A stretch of DNA of 22,366 nt from JAVXTH01 sp036642795 (GTDB taxonomy: Bacteria > Bacillota_I > Bacilli_A > Erysipelotrichales > Erysipelotrichaceae), in the NCBI GenBank assembly GCA_036642795.1, contig JAVXTH010000023.1, positions 1 to 22,366 of the forward strand. The letters are read 5' to 3'. Shown piece after piece: positions 7,607 through 14,400 of this stretch. The stretch's first letter is position 1; the number at the start of each line of letters is the position of its first letter. The notes under the pieces are model-generated. The model saw only the letters and a program-made list of their open reading frames with translations. It had not been told where the DNA came from and searched no databases. Made by a program: the position numbers and the translations under genes.

Positions 7607-8476
7607 TTAGTACGCTAATATTTCAATTCCTTTATCTTTAATTAAAATGGTATGCTCCCATTGAGCCGATAAAGATTCATCATCCGTATAAGCCGTCCAG
7701 CCATTATCTTCATCGACAAAGATATCCCAGTCGCCTTCATTAATCATCGGTTCGACCGTTAACACCATCCCTGGAACTAATAACATCCCAGTTCCTTTAG
7801 TTCCAGTATGAGGAATAATTGGGTCTTCATGAAAGGCATTTCCAACTCCATGACCAGCAAAAGCTTGAACCACACTATAGCCGTTCTTCTTCGCATGTGC
7901 TTCAATTGCTGCACCAATATCACCAACATGGCCCCAAGGCTTAATTGCTTCAATTCCAAGTTGTAAACATTCTTTTGTGACTTCAACTAAACGTTTTGCT
8001 TCTTCACTCACATTACCGATTAGAAACATCCTAGAAGCATCTGAGAAATAACCATGATAGATGGTTGAAACATCCACATTGATAATATCGCCATCTAGTA
8101 AAACAATTTCTTCACTTGGAATACCATGGCATACTTCATCATTAATTGATGTACACACACTTTTTGGATAACCTTCAAAGTTTAATGGTGCAGGGATTGC
8201 CCCTCTAGAAATGGTATAATCATAAACAATCTTATCGATATCTTCGGTTGTCATACCAGCATGTATTTTACTTGCTACTAAATCTAATACCGCATTATTA
8301 ATCGCACAACTTTTCTTAATGCCAAGAATATCTGCTTTGCTTTTAATTAAATCTTTGCTTGGCACACTTTCACCTTTTAACTTGGCAACTGCAAGTCGAT
8401 TATCAAATTCCTCATGACAATTTTTATATTTTAAGCCGCTTCCACACCAGCATTTACTATTTCTTTTTAACTCCAT
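7607..8476 (-). CDS. map: Methionine aminopeptidase type I with N-terminal SEC-C motif
   Basis: Removes the initiator methionine from nascent proteins. Numbering from ATG 8476 (GGAGG 7 nt upstream; another ATG at 8479 is 4 nt away), 289 residues. Residues 5-21 hold a SEC-C zinc motif, CWCGSGLKYKNCH, an accessory segment also found on SecA that is thought to help ribosome or protein contact. The pita-bread catalytic domain shows all five metal ligands: D135 (NVDVS), D146 (FSDAS), H209 (FAGHG), E242 (VEPMI) and E274 (WEHT), with H117 in CHGIP. Followed by the 97-aa gene and luxS in the same direction; a divergent small-RNA promoter lies upstream. Confidence 0.96.
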   Translation of the reverse strand: MELKRNSKCWCGSGLKYKNCHEEFDNRLAVAKLKGESVPSKDLIKSKADILGIKKSCAINNAVLDLVASKIHAGMTTEDIDKIVYDYTISRGAIPAPLNFEGYPKSVCTSINDEVCHGIPSEEIVLLDGDIINVDVSTIYHGYFSDASRMFLIGNVSEEAKRLVEVTKECLQLGIEAIKPWGHVGDIGAAIEAHAKKNGYSVVQAFAGHGVGNAFHEDPIIPHTGTKGTGMLLVPGMVLTVEPMINEGDWDIFVDEDNGWTAYTDDESLSAQWEHTILIKDKGIEILAY

Positions 8477-8500
8477 CATCTTACCTCCATTTACCATAGG

Positions 8501-8524
8501 TTAGTATACCACCAAATATACTAA
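8501..8524. repeat. Inverted repeat upstream of map
   Basis: TTAGTATA (8501-8508) and TATACTAA (8517-8524) are perfect 8-bp arms 8 nt apart. The left arm contains, on the minus strand, TATACT, a possible map -10 element with a start about 20 nt before the map ATG. It could be an operator, but an AT-rich chance match is possible. Confidence 0.4.
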
Positions 8525-8563
8525 AATAACATGAAAAATATGTTCTAGATACCTTAAAGTTCG

Positions 8564-8592
8564 TTGACTTATCACTTTTTGAAGCCTATAAT
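8564..8592 (+). promoter_or_regulatory. Strong sigma-A promoter of the small RNA
   Basis: TTGACT (8564-8569), a 17-nt spacer and a perfect TATAAT (8587-8592) on the plus strand, in a gap where both flanking genes are on the minus strand. Predicted start is about 8598-8600. Confidence 0.8.
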
Positions 8593-8597
8593 ATAAC

Positions 8598-8680
8598 TGT
8601 AATTACTGTTCTAAAAGACACGAGAGAGTCTACCTGTAATTATGTAAAAGGTCCGCAAATGATGAATGCAGACCTTTTTT
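8598..8680 (+). ncRNA. Candidate small RNA of about 80 nt, no known family recognised
   Basis: The transcript would begin just after the strong promoter and end at a plus-strand terminator (GGTCCGCA at 8650-8657 with TGCAGACC at 8667-8674, one C-A mismatch, then six T). Between these the RNA can fold as a long-range 8-bp helix, GTAATTAC (8599-8606) with GTAATTAT (8636-8643), enclosing an AGAC/GTCT hairpin (8616-8619, 8628-8631) with loop ACGAGAGA. No gene follows on the plus strand; the next gene is convergent, so this is not a leader for an adjacent coding region. No ribosome-bound reading frame is evident (an ATG-TAA only). It does not match 6S, SRP, tmRNA or the riboswitch consensus sequences I know. 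Confidence 0.6.
8649..8676. terminator. Terminator shared by the small RNA and the 8683-9615 gene
   Basis: The same hairpin serves both strands. The plus strand has the better tail (six T then AT-rich) with one C-A mismatch. The minus strand has the better stem, because that position becomes a G-U pair, but a shorter T run. Confidence 0.75.
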
Positions 8681-8682
8681 AT

Positions 8683-9615
8683 TTATTTTTTATTTATAAA
8701 ATCACGTGTTATTTCATAAATTGCATCCAAGCGATTAAAGTCGGGAGCACAATCATGACGAGAACGAGTACCACTAATTGCGATTTCTAAATCGTTTGTT
8801 TTACTACCACTCGTAAGTACAACTGCTTGAGGTAACCAGTTAAATACTCCCTCTACACCATCTTTAAAGTCTAACATATTAATACCAGGATGAATTTCAT
8901 GTAACAACTTAGCTGTATCTTTACTTTGATTTGTATAAGCTGCATATACTTCACCATTACTCATAACACAATCTAAAATCAATACTTTTTTATTACGTAA
9001 TTCGATTTTATATTTTTCCGCAAGTTGAATATAACCAAAGAAAGATGCCGATACATTATCCGCAAAAATAAAGGCTACTGATTTGTCTTTTGCTTTTCCA
9101 AATTCTTGAACTAGAGCAGTCGCAATGGTTAAGGCTGCTGTATTTTTATTAAAATTATATTTATTAGCCATTCCTTTACTTAATAATATAATTAAGAATA
9201 CAATTGCTGCACCACCTAGTACAATTAAAATCTTTATCCAAATATTTTGATCCATAAAGTGTTGTACAACAAAGAAAAACACTGCAATTAACATAATAGA
9301 TAAAACCATTTGTAAGATTAAAGAATAAACTTCATTTCTTTGATCTTTCTTTAGATTAAAAGGATAGTACTTATATCCAGGTAATAATATTTTATTTCCT
9401 GTATCATAACCAGTAATAATAATCGTATCCGCATTTTTAACGCTTCCTACCACTAAATTACGTGATTTCTTACCTCTTTCTTTTGTTTCATCTAATTTAG
9501 TATGAAAGCCTGCTTTCTCACAAACTTCAATGAACCACTTTAAAAATCCACGTTTACGAACATCTGAATTTCTTTTAGAAAATCTTACACAGAATAGTGC
9601 GAATAAATCTTTCAT
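8683..9615 (-). CDS. Membrane protein with an M28-peptidase-like fold lacking metal ligands
   Basis: 310 residues. Two adjacent membrane helices (about 98-120 and 125-147) interrupt a soluble domain whose blocks follow the M28 aminopeptidase order: TIIITGYDT (64-72, where M28 has HYDT), NKNTAALTIATAL (156-168, like DNASGVAALLELA), AFIFADN (181-187, where M28 has its EE pair), VLILDCV (211-217, with the LD aspartate kept) and SRHDCAPDFNRLD (285-297, like the C-terminal SDHxxF). The first His, the bridging Asp and the Glu pair are missing, so a working di-zinc site is unlikely. The family call is inference from motif order. Its promoter shares an 18-bp palindrome with the divergent gene at 9730. 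Possible role: a non-catalytic binding or scaffold protein. Confidence 0.7.
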   Translation of the reverse strand: MKDLFALFCVRFSKRNSDVRKRGFLKWFIEVCEKAGFHTKLDETKERGKKSRNLVVGSVKNADTIIITGYDTGNKILLPGYKYYPFNLKKDQRNEVYSLILQMVLSIMLIAVFFFVVQHFMDQNIWIKILIVLGGAAIVFLIILLSKGMANKYNFNKNTAALTIATALVQEFGKAKDKSVAFIFADNVSASFFGYIQLAEKYKIELRNKKVLILDCVMSNGEVYAAYTNQSKDTAKLLHEIHPGINMLDFKDGVEGVFNWLPQAVVLTSGSKTNDLEIAISGTRSRHDCAPDFNRLDAIYEITRDFINKK

Positions 9616-9644
9616 AATATTTACCTCTTTTTCATAATACTAGC

Positions 9645-9674
9645 ATTATAACATGACTATCTATGATTGCACAA
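9645..9674 (-). promoter_or_regulatory. Promoter of the M28-like membrane protein
   Basis: Minus-strand TTGTGC (9669-9674), 18-nt spacer and TATAAT (9645-9650). The -35 element lies inside the 9668-9685 palindrome. Confidence 0.6.
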
Positions 9675-9685
9675 ACGTTTGTGCA
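9668..9685. promoter_or_regulatory. Perfect 18-bp palindromic operator in a divergent promoter region
   Basis: TGCACAAACGTTTGTGCA is a perfect palindrome with a central CG. Its form resembles LacI/GalR-family operators (for example the MalR type with core AAACGTTT). It covers the -35 elements of both divergent promoters, so one bound repressor could silence both. No LacI-family regulator is encoded in the window. Confidence 0.75.
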
Positions 9686-9707
9686 TTTCTTAGTAACAAG
9701 TTATAAT
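9679..9707 (+). promoter_or_regulatory. Promoter of the 9730-10587 membrane protein
   Basis: TTGTGC (9679-9684), 17-nt spacer and TATAAT (9702-9707). The -35 element is the right half of the palindrome; the start site would be about 9714. Confidence 0.65.
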
Positions 9708-9729
9708 ATAGATGAAAAGGTGGGAACTT

Positions 9730-10587
9730 ATGAAAACAATACGACATGTTTTAGTTATACTTTTTAGTATCTTAATTTTTATATCAGCTATTTTATTTTG
9801 TGCGACTACATTGTCGCAATCTTTATTCGCGAAAGATTTAACCAAATCAATTGTTGAGAATATTAATATTGATGAACCAATCAATGCTGCTTTATCCAAA
9901 TTTGATCCACAAACAAGAGAAGCAGTTTTAAATGAAAGTGGAAAATTAAAGGAAACGATTGTTAATAACGAACAATTTACACAAGCAATTCAACAATATG
10001 GAGAAGCTTTTATTGGCTCTATCTTAAATGAAAACAGTGTAACTCCGGATATTAATCAAGAAGCTCGTAATGCGATTACAGCTCATGAAAATGATATTAA
10101 AGAGGTAATAGGAACTAATTTAAACGAGACTCAAAAAGATCAACTCATTCAAGGAATTAGTGAGAATCTTAACCTTCAACCATATTATAATAGGATTGTT
10201 GATAAAGTGAAGCAACAGATAACGCCAAAACAACAGAGTGCATTAACCTTACTTCAAACATTGACAAATCCAAGTCTTACAACCCTTGCTTTAGGAATGA
10301 TGATCGTTTCAATTCTAGGTATTATCGTATGTAAGATGAGTGTTTATCGTTGGTTATTCGCTCCTTCTTTATCCTTTAGTTTTGCGGGTATTTCATTATG
10401 GATTGGCTCTAAGATAGTCCCTAGTATATTAGGAGATATTATCACTACGATGAATTCTTTACTTGGTGGATTTACAACCGCAATCTTCTCACAACTTGCG
10501 AACTTTGCTTATATTTATATTGGGATTGGCATCGTTGGAATGATTCTATATTATACATTGAAACATTTCTTACCAAATCAAAATTAG
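9730..10587 (+). CDS. Membrane protein with large extracytoplasmic helical domain, unknown function
   Basis: ATG at 9730 was chosen because AAAGGTGG lies 6 nt upstream; an in-frame ATG at 9712 would overlap the transcript start. The 285-residue product has one N-terminal hydrophobic segment (ILFSILIFISAILFC), then about 150 hydrophilic, helix-rich residues containing many Asn and Gln and no cysteine, then three or four hydrophobic segments at the C-terminus (LALGMMIVSILGIIV, the region around FSFAGISLWIG, and IYIGIGIVGMILYY). No catalytic motif was seen. The middle is predicted to lie outside the membrane. It is divergent from the M28-like gene and shares its operator, so the two are likely co-regulated. 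Family not recognised. Confidence 0.8.
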   Translation: MKTIRHVLVILFSILIFISAILFCATTLSQSLFAKDLTKSIVENINIDEPINAALSKFDPQTREAVLNESGKLKETIVNNEQFTQAIQQYGEAFIGSILNENSVTPDINQEARNAITAHENDIKEVIGTNLNETQKDQLIQGISENLNLQPYYNRIVDKVKQQITPKQQSALTLLQTLTNPSLTTLALGMMIVSILGIIVCKMSVYRWLFAPSLSFSFAGISLWIGSKIVPSILGDIITTMNSLLGGFTTAIFSQLANFAYIYIGIGIVGMILYYTLKHFLPNQN

Positions 10588-10590
10588 CTA

Positions 10591-10620
10591 AAAAAAAGAC
10601 TTGATGATTCAAGTCTTTTT
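10591..10620. terminator. Bidirectional terminator between convergent genes
   Basis: AAAAAGACTTGA and TCAAGTCTTTTT form a 12-bp stem with a 4-nt loop, flanked by A and T runs on both sides. It serves both the 9730-10587 gene and fba. Confidence 0.9.
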
Positions 10621-10628
10621 CATGTTTA

Positions 10629-11495
10629 TTAAGCGTGATTTGCTGAACCGAATTCTTTCATCATTTCAACAACTTTATTTTTGATTGCGTCTGTACCTGG
10701 TTGTAATAATTTACGAGGGTCATAACCTTTACCTTCTAAATCTTTACCAGCTTCAACATATTTACGAGTTGCTTCTGCAAATACTAATTGAAGTTCTGTA
10801 TTAACGTTAATCTTAGAAACACCTAAATGAATTGCTTTTGCGATTTGATCGGCAGGAATTCCAGAACCACCATGTAATACTAATGGTTTACCATTTGTAG
10901 AAACTTGGATTTCTCCTAAACGATCAAAGTTTAAGCCTTTCCAATCTGCAGGGTATTTTCCATGAATATTTCCAATACCAGCAGCTAAGAAATCAACACC
11001 TAATTCTGCGATTGTAGCGCATTCTTTAGGATCTGCTTGTTCACCATTTGAAGTAACTCCATCTTCAGTTCCACCGATACCACCGACTTCACATTCAATA
11101 GAAATACCTTTAGAATGAGCTAATGCGATTAATTCTTTTGATTTAGCTTCGTTCTCTTCAAAACCATAATGAGAACCATCAAACATAACAGATGTAAAGC
11201 CAGCTGCGATACATGCTTTAGCTCCATCATATGAACCGTGGTCTAAATGAAGAGCTACCGGTACTGTAATTCCTAAAAAGTCATGAATTTCTTTTACCAT
11301 TGCGACAACATTTTTATAACCGCACATGTATTTTCCTGCACCTTCAGATACACCTAACATAACTGGTGATTTTGTTTCTTCTGCTGCTAGTAATACTGCT
11401 TTTGTCCATTCCATGTTGTTGATGTTGAAAGCACCGACTGCATAATGCCCTGTATGTGCCTTTTCAATCATTTCTTTTGCTGATACCAATGCCAT
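10629..11495 (-). CDS. fba: Fructose-1,6-bisphosphate aldolase, class II
   Basis: Reversibly cleaves fructose-1,6-bisphosphate to dihydroxyacetone phosphate and glyceraldehyde-3-phosphate in glycolysis. The 288-residue length fits the short class II (Bacillus FbaA-like) enzymes. Visible residues are the metal and catalytic set HLDHG (H83, D85, H86), ECEVGGIGGTEDG (E134), GNIHGKYP (H178), LHGGSG (H208) and the phosphate-binding INVNTE. AAAGGAGG lies upstream of the ATG. It stands alone between terminators, so it is probably transcribed by itself. Tagatose-bisphosphate or KbaY-type aldolases share these motifs, but sequence and context favour the glycolytic enzyme. Confidence 0.95.
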   Translation of the reverse strand: MALVSAKEMIEKAHTGHYAVGAFNINNMEWTKAVLLAAEETKSPVMLGVSEGAGKYMCGYKNVVAMVKEIHDFLGITVPVALHLDHGSYDGAKACIAAGFTSVMFDGSHYGFEENEAKSKELIALAHSKGISIECEVGGIGGTEDGVTSNGEQADPKECATIAELGVDFLAAGIGNIHGKYPADWKGLNFDRLGEIQVSTNGKPLVLHGGSGIPADQIAKAIHLGVSKINVNTELQLVFAEATRKYVEAGKDLEGKGYDPRKLLQPGTDAIKNKVVEMMKEFGSANHA

Positions 11496-11532
11496 AATAA
11501 TTCCTCCTTTATTTACACCCTTATTCTACTTC

Positions 11533-11567
11533 AAAAAAGGCCTTTTGAAAAGTCTAAAAGGCTTTTT
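11533..11567 (-). terminator. Second hairpin between rpoE and fba
   Basis: On the minus strand AAAAAGCCTTTT pairs with AAAAGGCCTTTTTT over about 12 bp with one bulged base, followed by a T run. It lies just after the rpoE terminator and may act as a backup. Confidence 0.65.
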
Positions 11568-11577
11568 AAGAAAAATA

Positions 11578-11611
11578 AACGAGTAGAAAGCCCTTTCGCT
11601 TACTACTCGTT
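11578..11611 (-). terminator. rpoE terminator
   Basis: AACGAGTAG (11578-11586) and CTACTCGTT (11603-11611) form a 9-bp stem, extended by an inner AAGC/GCTT helix across an A-A mismatch. On the minus strand it is followed by TTTATTTTTC. It begins 4 nt after the rpoE stop. Confidence 0.8.
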
Positions 11612-11615
11612 GTCA

Positions 11616-11945
11616 TTAATAATCATCGGATGGTTCTTTTATTGCTACTTCTTCTTCTTTTTCGTATTCTAAATCATCGTTTTCATCATCAATAATTAAA
11701 GAGTCTGTATCAACAACAACTTCTTTAAAAGTATGACGTGAACGTAAATCCCATTTGTTATCTCCCATATGCACAAAACGATTATCCAAGGCAATGTCCG
11801 TATAGAACTGAGCTATATTGTCTTCTGCTTGTTGCTCATCTAATCCCATCGCTTGGCTTACTTCTTCCCATAATTTAAGGAAGGTCGTTTGTTTCTTCTT
11901 TTTTGTCATCAATTCAAATCCTACATCAATCATTGGTTTTTTCAT
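11616..11945 (-). CDS. rpoE: DNA-directed RNA polymerase delta subunit
   Basis: Delta is an accessory RNA polymerase subunit of Bacillota that promotes recycling and makes initiation sensitive to the initiating nucleotide. This 109-residue protein has the HARE-HTH N-terminal domain (from FLKLWEEVSQAMG through IAQFYTDIALDNRFVHMGDNKWDLRSR) and an acidic, unstructured C-terminus rich in Asp and Glu. The acidic tail is shorter than in B. subtilis RpoE (about 173 residues). AGGAGG lies 10 nt before the ATG. It follows the DUF1934 gene by 26 nt in the same direction, resembling the rpoE/ywiB neighbourhood of other Bacillota. Confidence 0.92.
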   Translation of the reverse strand: MKKPMIDVGFELMTKKKKQTTFLKLWEEVSQAMGLDEQQAEDNIAQFYTDIALDNRFVHMGDNKWDLRSRHTFKEVVVDTDSLIIDDENDDLEYEKEEEVAIKEPSDDY

Positions 11946-11971
11946 AATTGTTTATCCTCCTATTTAAATAA

Positions 11972-12361
11972 CTATGCTGCATCTTTCATTTTCCAAAGAA
12001 TTCGATAACCATCACTTACTTCATTATTATTCACTACATCATATTCAACGACAATAACATTTTCGTATTTACGATATTTATGGGTATAGATATCAACGCT
12101 TAGTTCTCCATACTCATTGCTTACACTACCCTTGGTTGTTTTACCTTCGATAAACCTTAAACTAGTAATGCTATCACTTTTTCTAGTTAATAACATTTCT
12201 TCGTTCTTCGCTGATAATTCCACATGGGCTCCACTACTTGTTTCCTTATAATGTAGGATTATTTCATTCCTACGGTTTTCATATTCACTCAATCCTCGGT
12301 ACATTAAATTAGTTTCTTTCGTATATCGATGTTTTTGTTTTACTGATATAAGTTTTTTCAT
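11972..12361 (-). CDS. DUF1934 (YwiB-like) beta-barrel protein
   Basis: ATG at 12361 is preceded by GGTGATAAC; the frame also opens upstream at 12385, but there it overlaps the promoter. The 129-residue product is strand-rich with alternating polar residues (IILHYKET, AHVELSA, ELSVDIYTHKY, NVIVVEYDVV, YRILWKMK), the pattern of the DUF1934/YwiB calycin-like family, which often lies beside argS or rpoE in Bacillota. Its biochemical role is not established. It is upstream of rpoE and probably shares its transcript. Confidence 0.75.
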   Translation of the reverse strand: MKKLISVKQKHRYTKETNLMYRGLSEYENRRNEIILHYKETSSGAHVELSAKNEEMLLTRKSDSITSLRFIEGKTTKGSVSNEYGELSVDIYTHKYRKYENVIVVEYDVVNNNEVSDGYRILWKMKDAA

Positions 12362-12383
12362 GTTATCACCACTTATCAGAAGC

Positions 12384-12411
12384 ATTATATCAGAATATCA
12401 TAAAGGTGCAA
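12384..12411 (-). promoter_or_regulatory. Promoter of the DUF1934-rpoE unit
   Basis: Minus-strand TTGCAC (12406-12411), 16-nt spacer and TATAAT (12384-12389), placing the start site about 15 nt before the chosen DUF1934 ATG. Confidence 0.65.
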
Positions 12412-12484
12412 TAGAAATTTTAATTTTTTTAAAATAATGTTTAATTTACTTCATTCATGGGTAAATTAGAGATGAGGTGAACCG

Positions 12485-14371
12485 ATGAAAAAAGTAGCTA
12501 AATTTATGCTCTGTTTACTACTAGGAATTCTTACTATTTTAATTGTTATTTATAGTTATGCCTACTTTGATAAATTACAATTAAATGAAAAACGAAATAG
12601 TATTACTTTATATGATGTCTACGGAGATATTATGTATGAGAGTAATTTTAAAAAGAATATGAAATGGGTAAAAATAGACAAAGTTCCTAAAAAGATTCAA
12701 ACGGCTTTTGTGAAAGTTGAAGATAAACGCTTTTATGAACATGTTGGTTTTGATCCCATTCGATTAACGAAAGCCTTTCTTAAGAATATTAAGAACCAAG
12801 AAATATTAGAAGGTGGTTCAACGATTACCCAACAATATGCGAAAAATTTGTTTTTAAGCAATGAACAAACAATTACTAGAAAATGGGAAGAGTTTTTTTA
12901 TGCGACTCGATTAGAAATGCAATATTCAAAGGCTGAAATATTAGAAGGTTATTTAAATACTTTATATTTTGGTCATGGCATTTATGGCATTGAAAGTGCC
13001 GCTAATTTTTTCTTTGATCAAAAACTGAATACGTTAAGCAATGCGCAAATTGCTATGTTAGTAGGTATACCAAATGGCCCCGCCATTTATTCACCCTTTA
13101 TTTCAATGAAACATGCGATGGATCGTCAACATTTAATTTTGAATGTTTTATATCATAATGAAGTCATGAATCAACATGATTACAAACTTGCATTAAAAGA
13201 AAAAATTGTGCTTGCATCACTTGAGAAAAAAGAAAGTTCGGGGATGGATGAATATTATATCGATAGTGTCATTCACGAATTAAAACAACGCAAAGAACTA
13301 GATTTATCAAAAGCTTACCATGTTTATACTTATTATGATCCATCGATTCAAACGCATTTAAATACAGCCATTAAGAATCAAACAACCGTAGAGGATAGCT
13401 TACAAATAGCTGGTGTTATTATTCAGCCTTTTAGTGGCGCTATTATAGCCATTGCAGGTGGAAAGGATTATACATTTTCTCAATTCAATCGAGCGATCTA
13501 TTCAAAGCGACAGATTGCATCAACGATTAAACCTTTATTGTATTACAATGCTTTAATTCAAGGTTTTACTCCATCAACTCCTTTTTTATCCGCTGAAACA
13601 AAATTCAAATTAAATGAGAATCAAGAATATGCGCCTAGTAATTATGCAAGTAAATATGCGAATGCCGATATCTCCATGATTGATGCGATTGCCCTTTCTG
13701 ATAATATTTATGCGATTAAAACACATTTATTCTTAGGTGTTGATACCTTATCAAATGCCTTACATGACTTTGGGATTAAACAAGCTTTACCGCATGCATC
13801 TTTAGCTTTGGGAACGATTGATTTATCGATTCTAGAATTATCAACGATTTATAATACCTTCGCTTCAGAAGGTCTTTATACATCACCTTCTTTTATATCC
13901 TCGATTGTTGATGAATCGGGTGAAGTTATTCTTAAGCGAGAAGTCCATCCTAAGCGACTTCTTCAACGAGATGAAACACTTATTCTAAATCAACTCTTAA
14001 CTTCCACCTACGACGTTAAAACCACAAACCACACGGTTCCTACCCTCATCGATTGTGCTCCTAAGATAAAAGTAGCAGGGAAAAGTGGTACGAGTGAATG
14101 GGATTCTTTAATTGTTGGTTATAACCCAAGTTATACGATTGGTATTTGGAGTGGCTATGATGATAATCAAGAATTAGATAAAAAGTATTATGGCGTTCCT
14201 AAAAAGATCTGGAGAGATACTTGGAATGCGCTCTATAAGAATAAAGAAGGTGTTTGGTATCAACCAAGTGATCATATCATTAAGAAGATCGTTGATCCTA
14301 TTTCCGGTAAAGAAGATCGCTTTGGTAGTGAATATTGGTATCTACGCAGCAAAGAGGATGCTGTCCATTAA
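12485..14371 (+). CDS. Class A penicillin-binding protein (transglycosylase/transpeptidase)
   Basis: Polymerises and cross-links peptidoglycan outside the membrane. 628 residues: an N-terminal anchor helix (about 7-27); a GT51 glycosyltransferase domain with catalytic E79 in EDKRFYEH, GGSTITQQ (110-117) and RKWEE (132-136); then a penicillin-binding transpeptidase domain with the three active-site motifs STIK (S346-K349), SDN (405-407) and KSGT (533-536). All catalytic residues are present, so both activities should be intact. AGGTGA precedes the ATG. The second motif is SDN, a normal SxN form. There is no long C-terminal extension. It is convergent with the histidine kinase gene, from which a bidirectional terminator separates it. 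Confidence 0.95.
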   Translation: MKKVAKFMLCLLLGILTILIVIYSYAYFDKLQLNEKRNSITLYDVYGDIMYESNFKKNMKWVKIDKVPKKIQTAFVKVEDKRFYEHVGFDPIRLTKAFLKNIKNQEILEGGSTITQQYAKNLFLSNEQTITRKWEEFFYATRLEMQYSKAEILEGYLNTLYFGHGIYGIESAANFFFDQKLNTLSNAQIAMLVGIPNGPAIYSPFISMKHAMDRQHLILNVLYHNEVMNQHDYKLALKEKIVLASLEKKESSGMDEYYIDSVIHELKQRKELDLSKAYHVYTYYDPSIQTHLNTAIKNQTTVEDSLQIAGVIIQPFSGAIIAIAGGKDYTFSQFNRAIYSKRQIASTIKPLLYYNALIQGFTPSTPFLSAETKFKLNENQEYAPSNYASKYANADISMIDAIALSDNIYAIKTHLFLGVDTLSNALHDFGIKQALPHASLALGTIDLSILELSTIYNTFASEGLYTSPSFISSIVDESGEVILKREVHPKRLLQRDETLILNQLLTSTYDVKTTNHTVPTLIDCAPKIKVAGKSGTSEWDSLIVGYNPSYTIGIWSGYDDNQELDKKYYGVPKKIWRDTWNALYKNKEGVWYQPSDHIIKKIVDPISGKEDRFGSEYWYLRSKEDAVH

Positions 14372-14400
14372 AAAAGCACTTATCAAAAAGTGCTTTCTTA
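14372..14400. terminator. Bidirectional terminator between the PBP gene and the histidine kinase gene
   Basis: AAAAAGCACTT and AAGTGCTTT flank a 6-nt loop with A and T runs on both sides; it fits both convergent genes. Confidence 0.87.

Noticed and set aside
7777..7986. 69-codon minus-strand frame inside map
   Set aside because: It overlaps map in another frame and has no independent initiation signal or domain.
8598..8680. The small RNA as a riboswitch
   Set aside because: No gene follows on its strand, and its sequence does not fit the purine, TPP, SAM, glycine, preQ1, fluoride, guanidine or ZTP consensus sequences that I can recall. Kept as an sRNA candidate only.
9668..9685. Palindrome as a catabolite-responsive element for CcpA
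   Set aside because: It has a CG centre but does not fit the cre pattern well at the outer positions (TGCACA rather than TGWAAN), and its perfect 18-bp symmetry suggests a dedicated LacI-type repressor.
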